64,000 bases of DNA, taken from assembly GCA_036365145.1 (NCBI GenBank), contig JAEOAD010000005.1, forward strand, positions 3,100,001 through 3,164,000. The letters are read 5' to 3'. Under the pieces are notes generated by a model. The model was not told the DNA's origin, ran no database searches, and worked only from the letters and a program-made list of their open reading frames with translations. A program made the translations under genes and the position numbers. Origin of the DNA: Orientallactaga sibirica. Lineage: Eukaryota; Chordata; Mammalia; Rodentia; Dipodidae. Shown in pieces: positions 50,571 to 60,800 of this stretch (positions within the stretch are counted from its first letter, which is position 1; the number at the start of each line of letters is the position of its first letter).

Positions 50571-50987
50571 GTGTAAAATGTGCCGCAGTCTAGAATGGCA
50601 GTGGTACTTACTCACTTGCACATGGAGATAGGGGGTGAGGACAATCCTCTTCTGACCCTCTGCTCTGGGTATTGGTGACTCTGTTGTGTGATGGGTCAAA
50701 AAAATCAACCTGAGATCCAAAGTCGCCCCTGTCCTCAAGGCAATGGCACTCATCTCCTTCAAAGTGCTAAACACTCTGGCTCACGTGTACAGGAAAATGA
50801 TAAGAGGGAGCAAGACCATTTATAGAAATGAAAATCTAATACTATACATTTCTAAAACATTGTCCATATTGCATTAGTTTACACTCCACAGCTTGTGCTC
50901 ACAGAGTATGTTTAGACCTATGATAAATTAGAATAGTGACCATTAGTGCGAACTGTCAAACTCAGATGTGCAATTACATCCCAATGA
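50571..50987. other. Unique stretch, no gene seen
   Basis: No repeat or coding sequence was recognised apart from short chance frames. Confidence 0.45.
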
Positions 50988-51195
50988 AATTGGGAGACGG
51001 TATGGTGGTTAAAGGTACTTGATTACAAAGGCTGCTGGCCTGAGTTCACCTCCCCAATATCCACATCAGGCCAGATGCACAAAGTGATACTTGTGTCTGG
51101 AGTTGTTTTGGAGTGGCAACAGGCCCTTGCATGGTCATTCTCAATGCTTGTTCCCGCCCCCTTCTCTCATAAATACATTTTTAAAAATATTTTTA
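50988..51195 (+). mobile_element. Diverged tRNA-derived SINE
   Basis: TGGGAGACGGTATGGTGGTT head, CAGGCCAGATGCACAAAGTG and TGTCTGGAGTTGTTTTGGAG correspond to the common form with many changes. The CT-rich tract is short. Confidence 0.82.
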
Positions 51196-51199
51196 AGAA

Positions 51200-52916
51200 A
51201 GAAATGACAAGGAAAATTCATATGTGAAAGAAAAAGTAAAGTGAACCAATTACAAAACCAGGGTAAGAGTATGGTTACTCAGTAGAAAATTCAACATTTT
51301 AAAAAAGTTTTAATAATAAAATGATAGGAATTTTATTTTAAATCACTAAGAAAATTTAAACATCCTGCAAGACTAGCAACTTCTTCAGGTAAGACATTCG
51401 ACAGTCACTGTCTCAGAACTATGCTGCCTTAACTGCCTAACTTTCTACATATGAACTTAAAATGTCCCCATTACAAATCCTTCAGAATAACTTCTAAAAA
51501 TGCTCCAGTGGCAATATTCTGATATCAGCATAAGAGAAGACTTACTTCATTTTGTTGTATCAATTAGAGATGGTGACATTTCTATTTAGCTCAGAAAAAC
51601 TAAAGCAATTTTCAATTCATTTAGCACTATATTATTTTAACAGTTTAATTTAATACTATGGTTGAAACCATTTTTTAACAATCTATTGCACAGGCAAAAC
51701 TGTCAAAGGCAAATAAATACCCTGTTTACTAAGAGGGAGTAAATATGTTTTCATCAACAAAATAGAACTTGTATTCTGTACATAGCATATGCAGAATAAT
51801 GAATCTTATGACAGAGCAGCTATACCCCAAGTTGTCCTCTGATCTCCACACATGCCCAGTGGCATGCATGTACCTGCACACGTGTATCTTCATATATACA
51901 GAGGTTTGGGCAGTGTGTTTATATATCAGGCTGACCTTAAACTTGTGATCTGTAGTCTCCCAAGTGCTTGGAGAACCATGTCCAGTGTAAACTATATTTA
52001 TAACACAGTGTGTTGGAAGACATATTCTGATACAATATACTATTGTTAGCTGAGAAGAAAGTGAAATGTTAATAACATGACTTAAAACATGATACATACT
52101 ACATGAGCTTAAAATTCAAGGCAATTTAATTCTAATCTAAAGACTTTAGTCTAAACAAATAGTTAAACATTACCTACCTTTGAAAGAAATGAGTACTTCA
52201 CTGTGTTGCGTGGCAGTCTGTAAGAATGCCCCTAGTGATCCCATGTCCTGGTATTTATTGCCTTAGGTAATAGTTTTCCTCAAAGCAAAAGAACTACACT
52301 GAAAAGTTTTCAGGATTAGGTTAGTTGTGGTGATAAAAATCTCTCTCGAGTGTGCAGAGTTTGGTGAAGTAGCTGACATAAGCAGAGATGAGCATGGTGT
52401 CAGGGAAGTCTCCAGAAAAGAGCAAATGACAACATGGAAACCTCAGTCCAACAATGTTAACGCTCCTAAAACTTGTGCAGGGACTGGAGTAACCTTGACC
52501 CACACATGCTCATATGAGACGACAGACTGAGAGTCAGATCCTGAGACAATGAAACTGAGAACTATCTAAGCCATGCCTAGATTCATGACTACAGAAGCAG
52601 TGTGTGGATTTAATCCATGACATGGTACATAATACATTATTACTAATACACTCATCTGCCCATGTTAAGATGATTCAAGTACATTCTCCATGGACAATTT
52701 GCATTTAATTTTAATTTTCTTTAATCCATATCTACTCAAATATATTTCTACCTAAATGTATTGTCAACCTAATATGAATTATGACCACACATGGAAAAGA
52801 TTTCAAACTCTGATAGTTAAGCATCTTCCAAAAAGCTGATGATGAAAAGACCAATCTTTATAAAACTATTGAGAATACATACAACTTTTTCTAGTTACCA
52901 TAGTTTTACGTTTAAA
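51200..52916. other. Unique AT-rich stretch of 1.7 kb, no gene seen
   Basis: A 122-codon minus-strand frame (51,729-52,097) is the longest and shows no recognisable domain. No repeat was named with confidence. Confidence 0.5.
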
Positions 52917-53133
52917 AAAATATTTTATTTTGACTTATTTATTAGAAAGACAGGTAGAGAGAGAGAGAGAGAAAGTGAGTATGTGCATGCCAGGCCCTCT
53001 AGCCACTGCAAACGAACTCCAGACACATGTGCTACCTTGTGCATCGGACTTATGTGGGTCCTGGGGAATTAAACCTGGGTCCTTAGGCTTCACAGGCAAA
53101 CACCTTAATTGCTAAGCCATCTCTCCAGCCCCA
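52917..53133 (-). mobile_element. tRNA-derived SINE, minus, next to B1
   Basis: TATTTTATTTTGACTTATTT tail, (GA)n tract, CTAGCCACTGCAAACGAACT, ACCTTGTGCATCGGACTTAT and reversed head TAAGCCATCTCTCCAGCCCC are present. Confidence 0.94.
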
Positions 53134-53147
53134 GTTTTTATTTTATA

Positions 53148-53148
53148 T

Positions 53149-53195
<47 letters not shown>

Positions 53196-53343
53196 TTTGG
53201 TATTTTGAGGTAGGGTCTCACTCTATCCCAGGCTGACCTGGAATTCACTCTGTATTCTCAGGGTGGCCTCGAACTCACAGCAATCCTCCTACCTCTGCCT
53301 CATGAGTGCTGGGATTAAAGACGTGCATCACCACTGCCCAGCT
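53148..53343 (-). mobile_element. B1 SINE, minus, with expanded (TTTA)n tail
   Basis: A TTTA run at about 53,150-53,200 is the expanded tail. GGTAGGGTCTCACTCTATCC, GACCTGGAATTCACTCTGTA and GTGCTGGGATTAAAGACGTG follow. AGTTTTTATTTTAT on its left and AGTTTTATATTTTT on its right are probable target repeats. Confidence 0.93.
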
Positions 53344-53344
53344 C

Positions 53345-54419
53345 AGTTTTATATTTTTGCTGGGTGTGGATTAGGGAGATTATTACAGTCAGCAAGGAAT
53401 CTTATTGACTTACATTTGTTTTAAAATAATTTCAAATAAACAATCTCAATGTCTTTTTTAGCTTAATCCTGAAAGCATTGTAGCCACTGTTTCAGAAACA
53501 TACTAGAAGCCTATCCAAGCCATTAAACACTGAATTTCACTGATGAATAAAATCATGTCACAGTAAACTGCAATTATAATAAAGTGATTAAATTTCTGGC
53601 CACCACAGAACTCATTATCATCACCTGAGTTAAAGTTATATATTTTCTTTATTTGATAACTATTTCAAAGTATACAATACAGTATTCTCATGTTAGTGAA
53701 CTAGGGCAAAAGTTATTATTCTTGATAGTTTATGAAAGTTTCCTAGGAAATTCAGTATCCTATTAGTAACAAACTAAACAGTAGTATTTCCAAAATTAAA
53801 TCTTTAGAAGATATGAATGACATGCATGTTTGGAATAGTTTACATAGTAAGTGGGATATGAGGCTTAATATAAATAATGATAAAATGTTCTTAACTTTAA
53901 AAAAAATCATTACATAGACATTGTTATTAGGTCCCTTTCTATCCATCTAGTTTTAAAGGGAGTGAGTTTTACATAAACACTGTTTCCACCAGTGAGAAGT
54001 CACTTCATAATTGGTCAGTACCACCGTAATCAAGTTTTGTCCAAGTGTAACTGTCAGAACACCTCTCCAGTCATTTAGCATGAGAAGCAAAGGTCTTCAC
54101 ACAAATCTGACAAGTGGAGTTTTACCACAGGGCTGATGGGAGTGGCATTATGAAAGGACTCACTATAAGAATGATAGAACAAGTATTTCTTCAGCAATAT
54201 TTGAAAATTGGCCAAGAATGACCCTATTTGTTGAATAAGTCAATTTTATTAAACTTAAAAATTTCATATGATGCAAAGTATTTTCCTTAAACATGATGCA
54301 ATGAATACTGAAATTATTAATAAAAGATAAACAAGAACTTCTCTACTCAATTTGGAACTCATAGGTTATCAAGGAAGAAAGTAAAGATAAATTAATATTT
54401 TTCACTGAGTAAAAATGAA
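53345..54419. other. Unique AT-rich stretch, no gene seen
   Basis: No recognised repeat or coding frame above 65 codons. It may include further L1 decay products too old to identify. Confidence 0.45.
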
Positions 54420-56010
54420 ATTCAGTATAGTAATATATGGGATACAATTGAGCTATTGTAATTAACTACGAAACAGAAAATGATTTTGTTATTAAGCCAG
54501 AAGACTATAAATCAATAACCTAAAAAGTATAAATATGGTAAGTTAAATAAAGTAATTTAAATAATTCTTAAATATAGAAAAAAGACAAGTAAATTTGATG
54601 TAAAGTAAGAATAATGAAAAGTATAACAAGTTAAATATCAATGCAAATTTGAAAAGTAATAGAAAAAAATTTATGAAATTTTATTTTTGAAAAAATATCA
54701 ACAAATCTCTTGGCATTCTGATTCTGAAAAAAGCAGAGTAAAGAGAACACTAATATCAGGACATAAGTAGTATATCGCCACAGATACTAAAGATTTTTAA
54801 AGGAAAAACAGGGATATATTATCAAAAATTATGCCAATCATCCTGGGTAACAAAGATGAAATTCCAAAACTTCTGAGACGGCATTACCAAAGCTCACATC
54901 AGAGAAAGTCACCAGCACCTGCAGCTCTCAGAAAAAAAAGAATTCACATTCAAAATCCCTCCCTCAAATAAATCACCACTCCAGGTGCTTCAACGGTGGG
55001 TTCCAAATATTTAGGAAGTCATTTTGTTCATTACACATAGTATTTTCCAAAACATAGAAGAGGCTGACCAATTCCAGCTCCATTTCAGATACAATGTTTT
55101 AAAATTACAAACCACAACCACACAGATGGAAGCTGTAGCACAGTAATATCAATCATGGTGGACAAATGAACCTTAACGCATCAGAAACATATGCCAAGAG
55201 TAACATAACCTGACTAGTACCGGTTTACCCAAGGTAAAAGTAATGGCACAATATTCAAAATAAATATAATTCACATAACTGAACAAAATATTAAATTAAA
55301 AATCCCTATCACTAGACGAAAAAGCACATTGAGCATCAGAATCAAAGCTATTCAATAGGATCAAACGGAAAGTCTGCCACTCTGACAAAGTAGATGCAGA
55401 AAACATAAAGCTCAAACCACATTAAATTACGAAGGCCTGAATGAGGCCATTTAGCAGCAGGTCTGCAGCATGAATGTGTAGTCTCACCACTTGGTTTAAT
55501 AATGCATGGAAAATCACATTAATAAAATGAATCAAAGGAAATAAATAAAAGGTACATTATTATGAAGGGAGGGAGAAAAGGAAGAAGGAAGGGAACAAAG
55601 AAAGAAGGAAAGATGAGAATAAGGAAGGAAAGTTTTATTAACAGATAATGTATTTTTAAAGAAAATGGTAGAAGAAATGAGTTGACTTACAAGGTTGTAG
55701 CCTAAAGTTCAATATAGAAAAATAGTTATTGAATATATACTTGTAATTAACCATTGGAAATTGGAGTAAAACAAGTCTATTAAAAATACTAAGCCAAATA
55801 AAATACATAGAGATAATTTTAATAAAATGTTTAAATTTTACAAAGGAAATATAAAATACCTAAATAATTAAAGGAAAGTGTGGGCGTGTGTATTTCCACA
55901 TGAATGGGGAAACTGATACTAAATTTTGCATTGTAGACACAGTGACATAATATTTAAAAAAATAAAATGAAATAAACACACAGTAAATTTGGAGACCTTA
56001 CGATGCCTCT
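54420..56010 (+). mobile_element. Decayed L1 ORF2 region, plus
   Basis: The order of phrases follows L1 ORF2: ATATGGGATACAATTGAGCT, GAGAACACTAATATCAGGAC, TATTATCAAAAATTATGCCA, TTACCAAAGCTCACATCAGA, CACCACTCCAGGTGCTTCAA, AAACATAGAAGAGGCTGACC and ACTAGACGAAAAAGCACATTG. It then runs to AAGCCAAATAAAATACATAG and TTACAAAGGAAATATAAAAT. Frame is destroyed throughout, so this is a fossil of the endonuclease/reverse-transcriptase gene with internal deletions. A GGAA/GAAA-rich microsatellite lies at 55,565-55,632. Confidence 0.65.
55565..55632. repeat. Purine-rich (GGAA/GAAA) microsatellite
   Basis: GAAGGGAGGGAGAAAAGGAA continues as imperfect GGAA/GAAA units with no pyrimidine interruption until TGAGAATAAGGAAGG. 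Confidence 0.85.
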
Positions 56011-56176
56011 TTCAAGAACTAACATGAAGCTAGAGAGTCAAGATCATATTGTTCTGACATCAAACAAAAGATGTAAATTAAGGTTCCAAAGAAAGTTCAG
56101 CGCTATCTACGTTCACAGCTTAGTATCAATCTCTTTTAAAACACACACAAGTGCACACACAAAGAATATATATCCA

Positions 56177-56393
56177 GGGCTGGAGAGACAGCTTAGTGGT
56201 TAAGGTGCTTGCCTGTGAAGCCTAAGGAACCATGTTCGACTCTCCAGATCCCACGTAAGCCAGACGCACAAAGGTGAGGCAAGCACAAAATCGCACATGC
56301 CCACTAGGTGGTGCAAACATCTTGAGTTTAATTGCAGTGGCTGAGGCCTTAATGCACCAATTCTTTCTCTCCCTCTCTCTCTCTTTAAAAAAT
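56177..56393 (+). mobile_element. tRNA-derived SINE, long variant, with target-site duplication
   Basis: It is flanked by AATATATATCC at 56,165-56,175 and 56,395-56,405. The head GGGCTGGAGAGACAGCTTAG is followed by box B GTTCGACTCTCCAG. An extra block including AAAATCGCACATGCCCACTA is inserted before the TCTTGAGTTTAATTGC body, as in the copy at 9,405. Confidence 0.93.
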
Positions 56394-56405
56394 TAATATA
56401 TATCC

Positions 56406-56894
56406 TGTTACTCGCATGTACATAAATATTTATTACAAATTTACATGTACACCTATAACCATAACACAACTATAAGAGCCTATTAACTGTAGAATGGGTA
56501 AACGAAGTGGGACGCGTTCATACAATGAATGCCATCAACAACCTTTTCATGCTTACTGATGGCATGCATTATGTTAAGAGACAGAGAACCAGTGCAAAAC
56601 ATTCACCATTATGACTAATATTCATTTGACTTCCAGCAAAGGCAAATCGCAGGGACAGAAATCAGATAGAGTCACCATGTTGGCAGAGGGAAGAGGTGAC
56701 TACGCTGGGGCAGGATATTTGTGAAGAGGTGGCATTCCCTCAAGTTTCACTTTTGACCTTGGTTCTATGTCAGCGTAGACTGGGAAGCACCGGAGGAAGA
56801 TGGCCAGTTCAAGGACTTTCTAAGCTACAGAGTAAGTTCAAATGTACTTAAACATTGATGAAATTGCCTAAATCCACCCCACAAATAAAGGAGC
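56406..56894. other. Unique stretch, no gene seen
   Basis: No coding frame or named repeat was seen between the SINE and the next B1-like element. Confidence 0.45.
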
Positions 56895-57022
56895 TTTACT
56901 GCCAGGGTATGATGCCTCATGCTTGTAATCCCAGGAACTCAGGGGACTGTGAGGCAGGGGGACTATGAGTGTGAGGCCAGCCTAGGCTGCATGGGAGGCA
57001 CTGTCTCAAATAAACAAAAATG
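56895..57022 (+). mobile_element. Old B1-related SINE
   Basis: CTGCCAGGGTATGATGCCTC, TTGTAATCCCAGGAACTCAG, GAGGCCAGCCTAGGCTGCAT and CTGTCTCAAATAAAC follow B1 order with many changes. Confidence 0.78.
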
Positions 57023-57364
57023 AACTTCATTGTACATTTGTTATACATTAAAGTCCCACTATCTCATGAGCAATCCTATCTTTTCAAAGATGTTAATCTC
57101 TCAACAGAGATACAAGATCAATGCTATGACAGTCATTTTGTGGAGAGGAAAGGAAGGTCTAAAGGAAGTGGAAGTGATTTTTACTAAGAAACTAGGAAGT
57201 TGTATGAGGCAAACATTTAAGCAAAAGCAGGACTTTGAGAGAATAAAATGAAAGCATATAACCAATGACAACGGTAACAATATGAATAAATGCACCACTA
57301 AGGTACTTGTGAAAATGCTAAGGCAGCCCGTTAGCAAATCTGCACATTTAAAATTGGCACTCCA

Positions 57365-57590
57365 GGGCTGAAGATGCTGCTAAGTGGTTAAGGCACTTGC
57401 CTGCAAAGCCTAATGATCCAGGTTCAAGTCCCCAGTACCCACGTAAAGCCAGATGCATAAAGTGGTGCATACATCTAGAGTTCGTTTGCAGTGGCTAGAA
57501 GCCCTGGTGTGTCTATTCTCTCCCTCTCTCCTTCTCTCTCTCTCTTTGTCTCCTTCTCTTTCTTCATGCAAATAAAAATGTTTTAAAAAA
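57365..57590 (+). mobile_element. tRNA-derived dipodoid SINE
   Basis: AGGGCTGAAGATGCTGCTAA head, AGGTTCAAGTCCCCAGTACC, GCCAGATGCATAAAGTGGTG and CT-rich tract are present. ATTGGCACTCCA and AATAGACACTCA are imperfect target repeats. Confidence 0.92.
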
Positions 57591-57818
57591 TAGACACTCA
57601 CAAAACAACAACATGACCCTGTTCTTTCAACAACCTATAACGCGTGGAACCAGCTGACGCAGGGACTTTTCCTCCCATAGGAAGTTGTCTTTCCTGAGAA
57701 GCCAGAACACATAATGGGCCAATGTTATGATGTCTACTGAAATACGAAAGTTCTCACTACAAAAAGATAAGAAAATGAAGGAATGAACATATTAACAAAG
57801 TTTTATTGATCATTCTGT
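57591..57818. other. Unique sequence before the second array
   Basis: No feature was recognised. Confidence 0.5.
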
Positions 57819-60800
57819 GCTCACACATACTGTCTGTATAAATGCATCAAGATGTCACACTGTAGAATGCTCACACGTACTGTCTGTATAAATGCATCAA
57901 GACGTCACACTATAGAATGCTCACACGTACTGTGCTGTATAAATGCATCAAGATGTCACACTGTAGAATGCTCACACGTACTGTCTGTATAAATGCATCA
58001 AGATGTCACACTGTAGAATGCTCACACGTACTGTCTGTATAAATGCATCAAGACGTCACACTATAGAATGCTCACACGTACTGTCTGTATAAATGCATGA
58101 AGATGTCACACTGTAGAATGCTCACACGTACTGTCTGTATAAATGCATCAAGACATCACACTATAGAATGCTCACACGTACTGTCTGTATAAATGCATCA
58201 AGATGTCACACTGTAGAGTGCTCACACGTACTGTCTGTATAAATGCATCAAGACGTCACACTATAGAATGCTCACACGTACTGTCTGTATAAATGCATCA
58301 AGATGTCACACTGTAGAATGCTCACACGTACTGTCTGTATAAATGCATCAAGATGTCACACTGTAGAATGCTCACACGTACTGTCTGTAAAAATGCATCA
58401 AGACGTCACACTGTAGAATGCTCACACGTACTGTCTGTATAAATGCATCAAGATGTCACACTGCAGAATACTCACAAGTACTGTCTGTATAAATGCATCA
58501 AGATGTCACACTGTAGAATGCTCACACGTACTGTGCTGTATAAATGCATCAAGATATCACACTGTAGAATGCTCACACGTACTGTCTGTATAAATGCATC
58601 AAGATGTCACACTGTAGAATGATCACACGTACTGTCTGTATAAATGCATCAAGATGTCACACTGTAGAATGCTCACACGTACTGTCTGTATAAATGCATC
58701 AAGATGTCACACTGTAGAATGATCACACGTACGGTCTGTATAAATGCATCAAGATGTCACACTGTAGAATGCTCACACGTACTGTCTCTATAAATGCATC
58801 AAGACGTCACACTGTAGAATGCTCACACGTACTGTCTGTATAAATGCATCAAGACGTCACACTGTAGAATGCTCACACGTACTGTCTGTATAAATGCATC
58901 AAGATGTCACACTGTAGAATGCTCCCACGTACTGTCTGTATAAATGCATCAAGATATCACACTGTAGAATGCTCACACGTACTGTGCTGTATAAATGCAT
59001 CAAGATGTCACACTGTAGAATGCTCACACGTACTGTCTGTATAAATGCATCAAGACGTCACACTATAGAATGCTCACACGTACTGTGCTGTATAAATGCA
59101 TCAAGACGTCACACTGTAGAATGCTCACACGTACTGTCTGTATAAATGCATCAAGATATCACACTGTAGAATGCTCACACGTACTGTCTGTATAAATGCA
59201 TCAAGACGTCACACTGTAGAATGCTCACACGTACTGTCTGTATAAATGCATCAAGACTTCACACTGTAGAATGCTCACACGTACTGTCTGTATAAATGCA
59301 TCAAGATGTCACACTGTAGAATGCTCACACGTACTGTCTGTATAAATGCATCAAGATGTCACACTGTAGAATGCTCACACGTACTGTCTGTATAAATGCA
59401 TCAAGATGTCACACTGTAGAATACTCACACGTACTGTCTGTATAAATGCATCAAGACGTCACACTGTAGAATGCTCACACGTATTGTCTGTATAAATGCA
59501 TCAAGACGTCACACTATAAAATGCTCACACGTACTGTGCTGTATAAATGCATCAAGACGTCACATTGTAGAATGCTCACATGTACTGTCTGTATAAATGC
59601 ATCAAGACGTCACACTGTAGAATGCTCACACGTACTGTGCTGTATAAATGCATCAAGACGTCACACTATAGAATGCTCACACGTACTGTGCTGTATAAAT
59701 GCATCAAGACGTCACACTGTAGAATGCTCACACATACTGTCTGTATAAATGCATCAAGATGTCACACTGTAGAATGCTCACACGTACTGTCTGTATAAAT
59801 GCATCAAGATGTCACACTGTAGAATGCTCACACGTACTGTCTGTATAAATGCATCAAGATGTCACACTGTAAAATGCTCACACGTACTGTCTGTATAAAT
59901 GCATCAAGATGTCACACTGTAGAATGCTCACACGTACTGTCTGTATAAATGCATCAAGATGTCACACTGTACAATGCTCACACGTACTGTCTGTATAAAT
60001 GCATCAAGATATCACACTGTAGAATGCTCACACGTACTGTCTGTATAAATGCATCAAGATATCACACTGTAGAATGCTCCCACGTACTGTCTGTATAAAT
60101 GCATCAAGATGTCACACTGTAGAATGCTCACACGTACTGTCTGTATAAATGTATCAATACGTCACACTGTAGAATGCTCACACGTACTGTTTGTATAAAT
60201 GCATCAAGATATCACACTGTAGAATGCTCACACCTACTGTCTGTATAAATGCATCAAGACATCACACTGTAGAATGCTCCCACGTACTGTCTGTATAAAT
60301 GCATCAAGATATCACACTGTAGAATGCTCACATGTACTGTCTGTATAAATGCATCAAGATGTCACACTGTAGAATGCTCACACGTACTGTCTGTATAAAT
60401 GCATCAAGACGTCACACTGTAGAATGCTCACACGTACTGTCTGTATAAATGCATCAAGACGTCACACTGTAGAATGCTCACACGTACTGTCTGTATAAAT
60501 GCATCAAGATATCACACTGTAGAATGCTCACACGTACTGTGCTGTAAAAATGCATCAAGATGTCACACTGTAGAATGCTCACACGTACTGTGCTGTAAAA
60601 ATGCATTAAGATGTCACACTGTAGAATGCTCACACGTACTGTCTGTATGAATGCATCAAGATGTCACACTGTAGAATGCTCACACGTACTGTGCTGTATA
60701 AATGCATCAAGACGTCACACTATAGAATGCTCACACGTACTGTGCTGTATAAATGCATCAAGATATCACACTGTAGAATGCTCACACATACTGTCTGTAT

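Noticed and set aside
51729..52097. 122-codon minus-strand frame
   Set aside because: No recognisable domain or neighbouring exon, and the composition follows the local AT-rich sequence.
4955..57590. tRNA genes at the SINE heads
   Set aside because: The A- and B-box-like heads belong to SINEs with body, CT tract, A-rich tail and target repeats. No copy folds by eye as a complete tRNA.
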